From positions 2,872,501 through 2,936,500 of the forward strand of contig NZ_FNTJ01000001.1 of assembly GCF_900105185.1 (NCBI RefSeq): a DNA stretch of 64,000 bases, read 5' to 3'. This document shows, one piece after another, positions 41,306 through 49,756 of this stretch (within the stretch, counting starts at the first letter, position 1; each line of letters opens with the position of its first letter). Made by a program: the position numbers and the translations under genes. This DNA is from Pseudomonas saponiphila (GTDB taxonomy: Bacteria; Pseudomonadota; Gammaproteobacteria; Pseudomonadales; Pseudomonadaceae). Below the pieces are notes generated by a model. It was not told the origin of the DNA and ran no database searches. It saw nothing but the letters and a program-made list of their open reading frames with translations.

Positions 41306-42211
41306 ATGAATAACAACAATGTCGGTGTCATCGGTCTTGGCGCCATGGGCCTGGGCATCGCCCGGTCGTTGCTGCGCAGCGGTTTCAAGGTGCATGCCTG
41401 TGACGTGCGAGCAGCCGTCACCGAACAGTTCGCCGCCGAAGGCGGAGTGGCCTGCGCCTCGGCCGCCCAGTTGGCGGACCAGTGCGACGTGATCATCACC
41501 GTGGTGGTGAATGCCGAGCAGACCGAAAGCGTGCTGTTCGGCGAGGGCGGGGCGGTGGCGGCATTGCGTCCCGGCAGCCTGGTGATCGGTTGCGCCACCG
41601 TGGCCCCGACCTATGCCGTGGACCTGGGCCAGCGCCTGCAGGCCCTGGGCTTGCTGTACCTGGACGCGCCGATCTCCGGGGGCGCGGCCAAGGCCGCCGC
41701 CGGCGAGATGACCATGATGACTTCCGGCCCGGCGGCCGCTTATGCCAGGGCCGAGGCGATCCTCGCCGGCATGGCCGGCAAGGTCTATCGCCTGGGGGAT
41801 GCCCATGGCCTGGGCTCCAAGGTCAAGATCATCAACCAGCTGCTGGCCGGGGTGCACATTGCCGCCTCCGCCGAAGCCATGGCCCTGGGCCTGCGCGAAG
41901 GGGTGGACGCCGATGCCCTGTACGAAGTGATCACCCACAGCGCCGGCAACTCGTGGATGTTCGAGAACCGCGTGCCGCATATCCTCAAGGCCGACTACAC
42001 GCCGCTTTCCGCGGTGGACATCTTCGTCAAGGACCTGGGCCTGGTGCTGGATACCGCCCGCGCCAGCAAGTTCCCGCTGCCACTGTCGGCCACCGCGCAC
42101 CAGATGTTCATGCAGGCCTCCAGCGCCGGCTTCGGCCGCGAGGACGACTCGGCGGTGATCAAGATCTTCCCGGGCATCGAACTGCCTGTGGCCAAGCCCG
42201 ATGCCGAGTAA
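41306..42211 (+). CDS. ltnD: L-threonate dehydrogenase (2-hydroxyacid, beta-HAD family)
   Basis: A 301-residue beta-hydroxyacid dehydrogenase: N-terminal Rossmann GVIGLGAMGLGIARSLLRSG, substrate motif YLDAPISGGAAKAAAGEMTMM, and catalytic Lys in GLGSKVKIINQLLAGVHIA. It oxidises a C4 sugar acid (L-threonate in characterised cases) to 2-oxo-tetronate with NAD+. The start at 41306 has TGGAG 9 bases upstream; the first codons ATGAATAACAACAAT form an A-rich Crc/Hfq-type site over the start. First gene of ltnD-otnK-otnC-gntP-otnI. D-erythronate-type substrates are possible alternatives. Confidence 0.88.
   Translation: MNNNNVGVIGLGAMGLGIARSLLRSGFKVHACDVRAAVTEQFAAEGGVACASAAQLADQCDVIITVVVNAEQTESVLFGEGGAVAALRPGSLVIGCATVAPTYAVDLGQRLQALGLLYLDAPISGGAAKAAAGEMTMMTSGPAAAYARAEAILAGMAGKVYRLGDAHGLGSKVKIINQLLAGVHIAASAEAMALGLREGVDADALYEVITHSAGNSWMFENRVPHILKADYTPLSAVDIFVKDLGLVLDTARASKFPLPLSATAHQMFMQASSAGFGREDDSAVIKIFPGIELPVAKPDAE
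41309..41320 (+). promoter_or_regulatory. A-rich Crc/Hfq-type motif over the ltnD start
   Basis: AATAACAACAAT fills codons 2-5 of ltnD, a clean AAnAAnAAnAA match next to the ribosome site. Confidence 0.5.
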
Positions 42212-42221
42212 GGAAACCGTG

Positions 42222-43514
42222 ATGACTCTCTCCACTCCACGCCCGTTGCTGGGCTGCATCGCCGATGACTTCACCGGCGCCACCGACCTGGCCAACATGC
42301 TGGTGCGCGGCGGCATGCGCACCGTGCAGAGCATCGGCATTCCCAGCGCCGAAGTGGCCGCCGGCCTGGATGCCGACGCCGTGGTGATCGCCCTGAAATC
42401 CCGCACCACGCCAGTGGGCGAGGCGGTGGCCGAATCCCTGGCGGCCCTGCAATGGCTGCGCGAACAAGGCTGCGAACAGATCTTCTTCAAGTACTGCTCG
42501 ACCTTCGACTCCACCGCGGCGGGCAATATCGGCCAGGTCAGCGAAGCGCTGCTCAAGGCCCTGGGCAGTGATTTCACCCTGGCTTGCCCGGCGTTTCCGG
42601 AGAACGGCCGGACGATTTTCCGTGGTCACCTGTTTGTCCAGGACCAGTTGCTCAACGAGTCGGGCATGCAGCATCACCCGCTGACGCCGATGACCGACGC
42701 CAACCTGCTGCGGGTGTTGCAAGCGCAGACCACGCTGCCGGTGGGCCTGCTGCGTTACGACAGCGTGGCCCGGGGCGTGGACGCGGTGCGGGCGAAGATC
42801 GCCGAACTGCGGCAAAAGGGTGTGGCCATGGCGATTGCCGATGCGCTGTCCGACGCCGACCTGTACACCCTCGGCGCGGCCTGCGCCGACCTGCCGCTGT
42901 TGACCGGCGGTTCCGGGCTGGCCCTGGGCCTGCCGGAGAACTTCCGCCGCGCCGGCAAGCTGCGTGACCTGGACGCCGCCAGCCTGCCGCCGGTGGCCGG
43001 TGGCGAAGTGGTGCTGGCTGGCAGCGCCTCGGCGGCCACCAATGCCCAGGTCGACGCCTGGCTGGAGGCCGAGCGTCCAGCCCTACGCGTCGATCCCCTG
43101 GCCCTGGCGGCGGGCGAGCCGGTGGTGGCCCAGGCCCTGGCCTTTGTCCAGGCCCAGCAGGACAGCGTACTGATCTACGCCACCAGCACTCCCGAGCAGG
43201 TCAAGGCGGTGCAGCGGCAATTGGGCGTGGAGCGCGCCGGGGCCCTGGTGGAGAGTGCCCTGGGCGAGATCGCCCGCGGCCTGCGCGACCAGGGCGTGCG
43301 ACGCTTCGTAGTGGCCGGCGGCGAAACCTCCGGCGCGGTGGTCAAGGCCCTGGGCGTGCGCCTGCTGCAGATCGGCGCGCAGATCGATCCCGGGGTGCCG
43401 GCCACGGTCAGCAGCGGCGGCGAGCCTTTGGCCCTGGCCCTGAAATCCGGTAACTTCGGCGGTCGCGACTTTTTCAGCAAGGCCCTGCGCCAACTGGCTG
43501 GAGGTCAGCCATGA
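42222..43514 (+). CDS. otnK: 3-oxo-tetronate kinase (DUF1537 family)
   Basis: A 430-residue four-carbon acid sugar kinase: N-terminal GCIADDFTGATDLANMLV, FFKYCSTFDSTAAGNIGQV, CPAFPENGRTIFRGHLFV; C-terminal VAGGETSGAVVKALG and SGGEPLALALKSGNFGG, the ATP-side motifs. It phosphorylates 3-oxo-tetronate at C4. I take ATG 42222 because AAGGAAACC precedes it; ATG 42201 overlaps the end of ltnD. It overlaps otnC by ATGA. Confidence 0.9.
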   Translation: MTLSTPRPLLGCIADDFTGATDLANMLVRGGMRTVQSIGIPSAEVAAGLDADAVVIALKSRTTPVGEAVAESLAALQWLREQGCEQIFFKYCSTFDSTAAGNIGQVSEALLKALGSDFTLACPAFPENGRTIFRGHLFVQDQLLNESGMQHHPLTPMTDANLLRVLQAQTTLPVGLLRYDSVARGVDAVRAKIAELRQKGVAMAIADALSDADLYTLGAACADLPLLTGGSGLALGLPENFRRAGKLRDLDAASLPPVAGGEVVLAGSASAATNAQVDAWLEAERPALRVDPLALAAGEPVVAQALAFVQAQQDSVLIYATSTPEQVKAVQRQLGVERAGALVESALGEIARGLRDQGVRRFVVAGGETSGAVVKALGVRLLQIGAQIDPGVPATVSSGGEPLALALKSGNFGGRDFFSKALRQLAGGQP

Positions 43515-44149
43515 GCCGCGAAAACGCCCTGCGCGAAGAGATCTGCGATGTCGGTCGCAGCCTGTACCAGCGCGGCTACACCGTGGGCAGCGCCGGCAAC
43601 ATCAGCGCGCGGCTCGACGACGGCTGGCTGATCACCCCCACCGACGTCTGCCTCGGGCGCCTCGACCCGGCGGCGATTGCCAAGGTCAACCTGGCGGGTG
43701 AGTGGGTCAGCGGCGACAAACCGTCCAAGACCCTGGCCCTGCATCGTCAGGTGTATGACCGCAATCCGGGCGTGGGCGGGGTGGTGCACACCCATTCCAC
43801 TCACCTGGTGGCCCTGACCCTGGCCGGGGTCTGGCGCGACGACGACATCCTGCCGCCGCTGACTCCGTACCAGGTGATGAAGGTCGGGCACATCCCGTTG
43901 ATCGGCTACCAGCGTCCGGGTTCGCCCAAGGTCGCCGAGCAAGTGGCGCAACTGGCCAACCGGGTGCGTGGGGTGATGCTCGAACGCCTGGGCCCGGTAG
44001 TCTGGGAAAGCAGCGTGTCCAAGGCCAGCTACGCCCTGGAGGAGCTGGAGGAAACCGCGCGCCTGTGGTTGCTCACCCAGCCGCGCCCGGCGCCGCTGGA
44101 CCAGGCCGCGCTGGATGAACTGCGGGACGCCTTCGGCGCCGTCTGGTAA
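43511..44149 (+). CDS. otnC: 3-oxo-tetronate 4-phosphate decarboxylase (class II aldolase family)
   Basis: A 212-residue class II aldolase/adducin domain: GSAGNISARLDDGWLITPTD, the zinc His pair in VVHTHSTHLVALTL, and a third His region later. It converts 3-oxo-tetronate 4-phosphate to dihydroxyacetone phosphate and CO2. Start ATG overlaps the otnK stop (ATGA), so the two are coupled. Fuculose-phosphate aldolase relatives are distinguished by the kinase neighbour. Confidence 0.88.
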   Translation: MSRENALREEICDVGRSLYQRGYTVGSAGNISARLDDGWLITPTDVCLGRLDPAAIAKVNLAGEWVSGDKPSKTLALHRQVYDRNPGVGGVVHTHSTHLVALTLAGVWRDDDILPPLTPYQVMKVGHIPLIGYQRPGSPKVAEQVAQLANRVRGVMLERLGPVVWESSVSKASYALEELEETARLWLLTQPRPAPLDQAALDELRDAFGAVW

Positions 44150-44230
44150 GTCCAGTACGACCAAAAACGCTTGATGCAAGCCTGTCCCCGGGAGCCTTTA
44201 CAGGGCTCTCGCGGGGAGCGGCTTGCCGTT

Positions 44231-44249
44231 AAAAACAATAACAACAGGA
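44231..44249 (+). promoter_or_regulatory. A-rich Crc/Hfq-type motif before the gntP leader ORF
   Basis: AAAAACAATAACAACAGGA: several overlapping AAnAAnAA matches ending in the AGGA ribosome site of the leader ORF. The best such site in the window. Confidence 0.55.
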
Positions 44250-44258
44250 CTTCCCGAG

Positions 44259-44339
44259 ATGAATGACTGCATTGGCTTTACGGGTTCCAGCGTCACCTGC
44301 CACACCGGCCTGCCACTCTGCGGAGGGTTTGCCCAATGA
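44259..44339 (+). CDS. Candidate 26-residue leader peptide coupled to the GntP permease
   Basis: ATG at 44259 follows ACAGGA and is open for 26 codons, ending TGA so that ATGA joins it to the permease start at 44336. The peptide begins MNDCIGFTGSSV and has three Cys. The permease itself has GGAGG inside this ORF, so coupling is possible but not required. Size and overlap are the only evidence. Confidence 0.4.
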   Translation: MNDCIGFTGSSVTCHTGLPLCGGFAQ

Positions 44340-45799
44340 GCCCGCTGATTCTGATGATCACCGCCGGGGCCGGCATCGCCCTGCTGCTGTTCCTGGTGCT
44401 CAAATACAAGTTCCAGCCCTTTGTCGCGCTGATGCTGGTGAGCATCCTGGTGGCGCTGGTGGCCGGGGTGAAGCCGGCGGAGCTGGTGGCCACCATCGAA
44501 GGCGGCATGGGCAAGACCCTTGGCCACATCGCCATCATCATCGCCCTGGGCGCCATGATCGGTCGCATCATCGAACTGTCCGGCGGTGCCGAGGCCCTGG
44601 CCAAGACCCTGATCGAACGCTTCGGCAACCGCCGCACGCCCCTGGCGCTGACCATGGCCGGGTTCATCATCGGCGTGCCGGTGTTCTTCGAGGTCGGGGT
44701 GATCATCCTCATGCCGCTGGCCTACGGCGTGGCCCGCAGTGCGCGCAAGCCGCTGCTGGTGTTCGCCTTGCCGATGTGCGCTGCGCTGCTCACCGTGCAT
44801 GCCTTCCTGCCGCCCCATCCGGGCGCGGTGGCGGCGGCCAGCCAGCTGGGGGCGGACCTGGGCCGGGTGCTGATGTTCGGCCTGCCGCTGACCGCGCTGC
44901 TGTGCTACGTCGGCTACCGCGTGGCGGGGCGCATGACCCGGCGCAACTACCTGATGACCGACGATATCCGCGCTGAAGTCTATGGCCCGCACGTCACCAA
45001 CGAAGACCTGGCGGCCTGGAACAACGGCGCCGAACAGCCGGCCAGCCCGCAAGCGGTGGCGGCCGTGGCCCACATGGGCCTGGAGGAATCCACCGGCAGC
45101 CTGGCGGCAAAACTGCCGCCGGCACCGCCACCGGGGTTCGGCCTGATCGTCAGCCTGATCCTGCTGCCCATCGTGCTGATCCTGCTGGGCACCCTGGCCA
45201 CCTCGTTGCTGCCGGTGGAATCCGCCCTGCGCGGGGTGCTCACCGTACTCGGCGCGCCGCTGGTGGCGCTGCTGCTGGACACCTTGCTGTGTGCCTGGCT
45301 GCTGGGCTCGCGTCGTGGCTGGAGTCGCAGCCAGGTGTCGGATGTGATCGGCTCGGCGCTGCCCGGGGTGGCCATGGTGATCCTGATTGCCGGGGCCGGC
45401 GGGGTGTTCGGCAAGGTCCTGGTGGACACCGGGATCGGCGCGGTGGTTTCCGACCTGCTGCGTACCACCGGCCTGCCGGTCCTGGCCCTGGGTTTCTTGC
45501 TGACCATGCTGCTGCGCGCGGTGCAGGGCTCGACCACCGTGGCCCTGGTGACCACCGCGGGCATCATCGCGCCGCTGATTGCCACCCTCAACCTGAGCCC
45601 CAACCACATGGCCCTGCTGTGCCTGGCCATGGGCGGTGGCGGGCTGGCCATGTCCCATATCAACGACGCCGGGTACTGGATCTTCACCAAGCTGGCCGGG
45701 CTCAACGTCGCGGACGGACTGCGTACCTGGACGGTGATCACCACCTTGCTCGGCACCTTGGGGTTCTGTATTACCCTGCTGATCTGGCCGTTTGTCTGA
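44336..45799 (+). CDS. GntP-family sugar acid:H+ symporter
   Basis: A 487-residue membrane protein of the gluconate permease family, with about 12-14 helices; family blocks: FVALMLVSILVALVAGV, LGHIAIIIALGAMIGRIIE, FIIGVPVFFEVGVIILMPLA, and VQGSTTVALVTTAGIIAP. A polar Pro-rich loop with PPAPPPGFG sits near residue 260. It should import the tetronate (threonate or erythronate) used by the surrounding enzymes. Start ATG 44336 overlaps a possible leader peptide. It stands between otnC and otnI, as in other gram-negative tetronate clusters. Confidence 0.9.
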   Translation: MSPLILMITAGAGIALLLFLVLKYKFQPFVALMLVSILVALVAGVKPAELVATIEGGMGKTLGHIAIIIALGAMIGRIIELSGGAEALAKTLIERFGNRRTPLALTMAGFIIGVPVFFEVGVIILMPLAYGVARSARKPLLVFALPMCAALLTVHAFLPPHPGAVAAASQLGADLGRVLMFGLPLTALLCYVGYRVAGRMTRRNYLMTDDIRAEVYGPHVTNEDLAAWNNGAEQPASPQAVAAVAHMGLEESTGSLAAKLPPAPPPGFGLIVSLILLPIVLILLGTLATSLLPVESALRGVLTVLGAPLVALLLDTLLCAWLLGSRRGWSRSQVSDVIGSALPGVAMVILIAGAGGVFGKVLVDTGIGAVVSDLLRTTGLPVLALGFLLTMLLRAVQGSTTVALVTTAGIIAPLIATLNLSPNHMALLCLAMGGGGLAMSHINDAGYWIFTKLAGLNVADGLRTWTVITTLLGTLGFCITLLIWPFV

Positions 45800-45820
45800 C
45801 CCTTTGCCCCAGGAGTTCCC

Positions 45821-46603
45821 ATGCCTCGTTTTGCTGCCAACCTCAGCATGCTCTACCCGCAACACGACTTCCTTGAGCGTTTTGCCGCTGCGGCGGCCGA
45901 TGGTTTCAGCGCGGTGGAGTACCTGTTTCCCTACGACTACAGCCCCGCGCAACTGAAACAGCGCCTGGACGATCACGGCCTGCAGCAGGCCCTGTTCAAC
46001 GCGCCGCCCGGTGACTGGGCGGCGGGGGAGCGGGGCATCGTCTCCCTGCCCGGACGCGAGCAAGAATTTCGCCAGGGCTTTGAAAAAGCTCTGGAATACG
46101 CCGCAGTGCTGGGCAACTCGCGGATCCACGTGATGGCTGGCCTGCTGCCCTCGGAAAGCCAGCGCGCCCGGCATCACGGCGTGTACCTGGAGAACCTGGC
46201 CCACGCCGCGACCCAGGCGGCCAAGGTCGGGGTCACGGTGCTGCTGGAACCGATCAACACCCGGGACATGCCGGGCTTCTTCCTCAATCGCCAGGACCAG
46301 GCCCAGGCCATCTGCAAGGAAGTGGGCGCGGCCAACCTCAAAGTGCAGTTCGACTGCTACCACTGCCAGATCGTCGAAGGCGACCTGGCGGTAAAACTGC
46401 GGCGGGATCTGGCCGGCATCGGCCATATCCAGATCGCCGGGGTGCCGGATCGTCATGAGCCGGATCTTGGCGAGTTGAACTATCCCTACCTGTTCCAATT
46501 GCTGGACGAGCTCGGCTATGACGGCTGGGTCGGTTGTGAATACCGCCCCCGTGGCGACACCTCCGCCGGCCTGCAGTGGCTGCGCGACTGGCAGGCGCGC
46601 TAA
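45821..46603 (+). CDS. otnI: 2-oxo-tetronate isomerase (hydroxypyruvate isomerase family)
   Basis: A 260-residue xylose-isomerase-like TIM barrel: [89 protein letters not shown]. Glu/Asp/His positions for the metal are present. It isomerises 2-oxo-tetronate to 3-oxo-tetronate, linking LtnD to OtnK. ATG 45821 has CAGGAG 7 bases upstream. Hydroxypyruvate isomerase (Hyi) is nearly the same family; the cluster decides. Confidence 0.88.
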   Translation: MPRFAANLSMLYPQHDFLERFAAAAADGFSAVEYLFPYDYSPAQLKQRLDDHGLQQALFNAPPGDWAAGERGIVSLPGREQEFRQGFEKALEYAAVLGNSRIHVMAGLLPSESQRARHHGVYLENLAHAATQAAKVGVTVLLEPINTRDMPGFFLNRQDQAQAICKEVGAANLKVQFDCYHCQIVEGDLAVKLRRDLAGIGHIQIAGVPDRHEPDLGELNYPYLFQLLDELGYDGWVGCEYRPRGDTSAGLQWLRDWQAR

Positions 46604-46671
46604 GCGTTCGCCGCCCCTGGCGCCAAGCGCGCCGGGGCCCCTCCGATAACAACCAGTACAGGAGTTTCCCC

Positions 46672-47739
46672 ATGCAGCGTTTTGCCTGCAAGGCCGCGCT
46701 CGGCCTGATTCTGGCCCTGGGTGGCGCCTCCCTGGCTGCGGCAGCCAGCCTGCCGACGGCCACTGAAGGCGACTGGGTCGCCCCGCAGTTCAACTTCCAC
46801 AATGGTGAACAGCTCGCCAACCTGAAACTGCACTACATCACCCTGGGGAACCCCAAGCACCCGGCGATCCTCTACCTGCACGGCACCTACCGGCCGGCCA
46901 GCGATCTCTTGAGCAAGGACTTTGGCGGCGAACTGTTCGGCCCGGGGCAGCCTCTGGATGCGAGCAAGTACTACATCATTGCCACCGACGGCATTGGCGT
47001 CGGCCAGTCGAGCAAGCCTTCCGATGGCCTGCGCGCGCGTTTTCCCCAATACAACTATGACGACATGGTCCAGGCCCAGTACCGCCTGGTCACCGAGGGG
47101 CTGGGGATCAAGCACCTGCGGCTGGTCATCGGCAATTCCATGGGTGGCATGCAGACCTGGCTCTGGGGCCAGAACTGGCCGCAGATGATGGACGCCCTGG
47201 TGCCCATGGCTTCCCAGCCCAGCGAGATGGCGTCGCGCAACTGGATGATGCGCCGCCTGCTGGTGGAGTCGATCAAGCAAGATCCGGCCTGGGAGCAGGG
47301 CAACTACCGGCAACAGCCGCCGTCCCTGCGCCTGGCCAACGCGCTGTTCGCCACCGGCACCAGCGGCGGCACCCTGGCCTATCAGGCCCTGGCGCCGACC
47401 CGGGCCCAGGCCGACAAACTGGTGGATGAGCGCCTCAAGGCGCCGCAGACCGCCGATGCCAACGACTTCATCTACCAATGGCAGTCCTCGGCGGACTTCA
47501 ACGCCGCGCCGGGCCTGGGCAGGATCCAGGCCCCGGTGCTGGTGATCAACTCGGCGGACGATGAGCGCAACCCGCCGGAAACCGGCACCCTGCAAGCGGC
47601 GCTGAAGCAAGTGAAAGATGCCCGCCTGCTGCTGATTCCCGCCAGCGCCGAAACCCGCGGGCATGGCACCACCGGCATGGCGCGGTTGTATGCCCGCGAG
47701 CTGGGGCAGTTCATGACCGAGACTGAAAAAAACCGCTAG
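46672..47739 (+). CDS. Secreted alpha/beta hydrolase (homoserine acetyltransferase-like)
   Basis: A 355-residue protein with signal peptide MQRFACKAALGLILALGG (cut near AAA, residues 22-25). Then the MetX-like hydrolase fold: LHYITLGNPKHPAILYLHGTY, the nucleophile elbow VIGNSMGGMQTWLWG, Asp in VLVINSADDERNPPE and His near SAETRGHGTTG. The active site is complete; the export signal says it acts in the periplasm, not in methionine synthesis. It follows otnI by 68 bases with CAGGAG before the ATG. A lactonase or esterase releasing a sugar acid for the operon is plausible, unproven. Confidence 0.82.
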   Translation: MQRFACKAALGLILALGGASLAAAASLPTATEGDWVAPQFNFHNGEQLANLKLHYITLGNPKHPAILYLHGTYRPASDLLSKDFGGELFGPGQPLDASKYYIIATDGIGVGQSSKPSDGLRARFPQYNYDDMVQAQYRLVTEGLGIKHLRLVIGNSMGGMQTWLWGQNWPQMMDALVPMASQPSEMASRNWMMRRLLVESIKQDPAWEQGNYRQQPPSLRLANALFATGTSGGTLAYQALAPTRAQADKLVDERLKAPQTADANDFIYQWQSSADFNAAPGLGRIQAPVLVINSADDERNPPETGTLQAALKQVKDARLLLIPASAETRGHGTTGMARLYARELGQFMTETEKNR

Positions 47740-47776
47740 CGGCCACTGCGCGCTCTTGTGTGGGGCTAGCGCTGAC

Positions 47777-48589
47777 TCAGGCTGGCGCCGGCAGCAGCAA
47801 TTCCACCCCGTGCTTGCGGATGCCGTCCGCCGCCGCCGGGGCCAGGGCGGCGTCGCTGATGATGATGTCGAACTGCTCCAGCTCGGCGATCTTGTACATG
47901 CCGAAGGTGCCGTACTTGGAACTGCTGGCCACCAGCACCACCTGGGTCGCCGATTGCATCGCCACCTGCTTGACCTCGACCTTCAGCGCCGAGGGCGTGG
48001 TGATGCCCCGGCGCAGGTCCCAGGAACTGGTGGAGATAAAGGCCACGTCCGTGACCACCTGACGCAGGGTGGCCACCGCCAGCCCGCCGACACAGGAATG
48101 GTTGGAGTGATCCAGCTGGCCGCCGGTGTGAATCACCGTGACCTGGGGCGCATCCATCAAGGCCTGGGCCACGCCGAAATCGTTGGTGATCACGGTCATT
48201 CCCGACAGCGCCTTGATGTAGGGCACGATCTCCAGGGTGCTGGTGCCGGCATCCAGGTAGACCGTCATGTCCGCGTGCAACAGGCCCGCCGCGAGCTTGG
48301 CCATGGCCTGCTTCTGCGGCAGTTCCACCACCGCCTTGGACTGATGGCTGGGCTCGCTGTGCAACTGGCTGGCGATGCGCACGCCGCCGGTCACCGAGTG
48401 GGCGCGGCCTTCCTGTTCCAGCAGGGCGATATCCCGGCGCACGGTCATGTGCGAGCAGTCGAACATCTCCATCAACTGATGCACGCTGAGCACCTGATGC
48501 TTGCGCAACTGGCGCAGGATCTGCTCGCGGCGTTGCTCGGGAATCATCGGCGCGCCGCTGTCGCTGGCAAGGTCCTTGGGGGTAGGCAT
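47777..48589 (-). CDS. DeoR-family transcriptional regulator
   Basis: A 270-residue regulator: N-terminal DeoR HTH REQILRQLRKHQVLSVHQLM, CSHMTVRRDIALLEQEGR; then the sugar-phosphate-binding domain with YLDAGTSTLEIVPYIKALSG, VITNDFGVAQALMDAP and ASSSKYGTFGMYKIA. ATG at 48589 has GGAG 7 bases upstream; an internal ATG at 48547 is possible. It faces the tetronate operon across a 37-base convergent gap and is the natural candidate for its repressor, sensing a phosphorylated C4 intermediate. Confidence 0.88.
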   Translation of the reverse strand: MPTPKDLASDSGAPMIPEQRREQILRQLRKHQVLSVHQLMEMFDCSHMTVRRDIALLEQEGRAHSVTGGVRIASQLHSEPSHQSKAVVELPQKQAMAKLAAGLLHADMTVYLDAGTSTLEIVPYIKALSGMTVITNDFGVAQALMDAPQVTVIHTGGQLDHSNHSCVGGLAVATLRQVVTDVAFISTSSWDLRRGITTPSALKVEVKQVAMQSATQVVLVASSSKYGTFGMYKIAELEQFDIIISDAALAPAAADGIRKHGVELLLPAPA

Positions 48590-48680
48590 TGAAGCTCCGG
48601 TTTGGCAGGTCGGCAAAGGCAGAAATCGGCACGCCATAGTAGCGAATGTCAGGGCGGCGCAGGAGATTTTGTCCCGCCGC

Positions 48681-49016
48681 TCAGGCTTGTGCTTCATGCA
48701 GTTGAGCGTAGGCCTCGGCCTCCAGTTCACCGCTGCCGGTGAGGGCCTGGCCGGCTTCGTTGTACAGGGCAAAATCGTGCTGCAGGCCGCCGACGCTGGC
48801 CGCACCATCCAGGCCCAGCAGTAGGGTGTAGAGCTGGTCGCTGAGGGCGCGGTCGAGCAGCGCCAACACCTGGGCCTGCTGCTCGGCAGACAGCGCCAGG
48901 GCGCGCAGCTGTGCAGCGGCGCTGGACGTCCGAGGGGCTTGGAGGCTTTGCAGGTAGTGCTGTTTTTCGGCGATCCAACTGGCGACCAGGGTCTTGGCAT
49001 TCATGGGGGCGTTCAC
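48681..49016 (-). CDS. Small protein coupled to a binding-protein gene, unknown function
   Basis: A 111-residue protein, mostly helical and Ala/Leu/Gln-rich (LRALALSAEQQAQVLALLDR). I know no family. It starts with GTG at 49016, overlapping the stop of the upstream gene (GTGA), so it is translationally coupled to it; a second start, ATG at 49004, is possible. No signal peptide or TM segment, hence cytoplasmic. Confidence 0.65.
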   Translation of the reverse strand: MNAPMNAKTLVASWIAEKQHYLQSLQAPRTSSAAAQLRALALSAEQQAQVLALLDRALSDQLYTLLLGLDGAASVGGLQHDFALYNEAGQALTGSGELEAEAYAQLHEAQA

Positions 49017-49756
49017 TGTTCTGTCGAATGGTAGCGGGCGTGGTCAATCTGCCAGCGCTGCTTGAGCTGCTGCAGGCTGCCGTCGTCCTTCATCGCGTCC
49101 AGGGCCCGCTGCCAACGGGCGACCTTGGCGGCATCGACCTTGGGCGAGAAGGCGATGTAGGCGTCCTGGTGCATCAGCGGCATCTGGTAGCGCAACTGTT
49201 CCAAGGGCAGGCCCGCATTATTGGCGAAGGTGCTGACGCTCATGGTGTCGGCGACCACGTACTGCACGCGGCCGATCTGCAGCAGGCGCATCATGATTTC
49301 CGGGCTGTCGACGCCCCACAGATTGTCCAGGCCCTGCTGCTTGAGGTAGCTGTAGACCAGCCACTTGCGCGGTACGGCGATCTGGCCCCGGGTCTGGTGC
49401 AAGTCGCTGATCTGCAGATCGTCGCTGCTGCGGGTGTAGAGCGCGGTTTCGGTGCGCATCAGCGGGCCGACCCATTGGTAGCGCGATTCACGCTCCTGGG
49501 TGCGCAGGATGGTAAACACCGCGGTGTCGGCATCCTCGCTGGCATCGCGCAGGGCGCGCAGCATCGGCCGTTGCTGGACCTGCACCGGATCGCCGGTGCG
49601 TTGCGCCAGGGCTTGCACCACCTCCACCGCAAAGCCGGTCATGCGCGGGCCCTGCTGAAAGTGCAGCGGCGGGTGGTTGTCGGTCAGCATGCGCAACTCA
49701 TCGGCTTGAACGGTGAGGCTCAACAGCGGCAACAGTGCCTGCAGCATCCATTTCAT
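49013..49756 (-). CDS. Periplasmic amino-acid-type substrate-binding protein (SBP family 3)
   Basis: A 247-residue protein with a short signal peptide (MKWMLQALLPLLSLTVQA) and a family 3 solute-binding fold: LRMLTDNHPPLHFQQGPRMTG, FAVEVVQALAQRTG, DTAVFTILRTQERE, YVVADTMSVSTFAN. No permease or ATPase is beside it; many pseudomonad proteins of this type are orphan receptors rather than transport components. It is followed by a coupled cytoplasmic gene. Start ATG 49756. Confidence 0.82.
   Translation of the reverse strand: MKWMLQALLPLLSLTVQADELRMLTDNHPPLHFQQGPRMTGFAVEVVQALAQRTGDPVQVQQRPMLRALRDASEDADTAVFTILRTQERESRYQWVGPLMRTETALYTRSSDDLQISDLHQTRGQIAVPRKWLVYSYLKQQGLDNLWGVDSPEIMMRLLQIGRVQYVVADTMSVSTFANNAGLPLEQLRYQMPLMHQDAYIAFSPKVDAAKVARWQRALDAMKDDGSLQQLKQRWQIDHARYHSTEQ

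Noticed and set aside
41098-41313. 71-codon ORF upstream of ltnD
   Set aside because: No ribosome site at proper distance, it runs across the ltnD start in another frame, and the product shows no pattern.
44198-46498. A 766-codon minus-strand frame antisense to gntP and otnI
   Set aside because: Low-complexity Gln/His/Gly-rich product; overlaps two well-supported genes.
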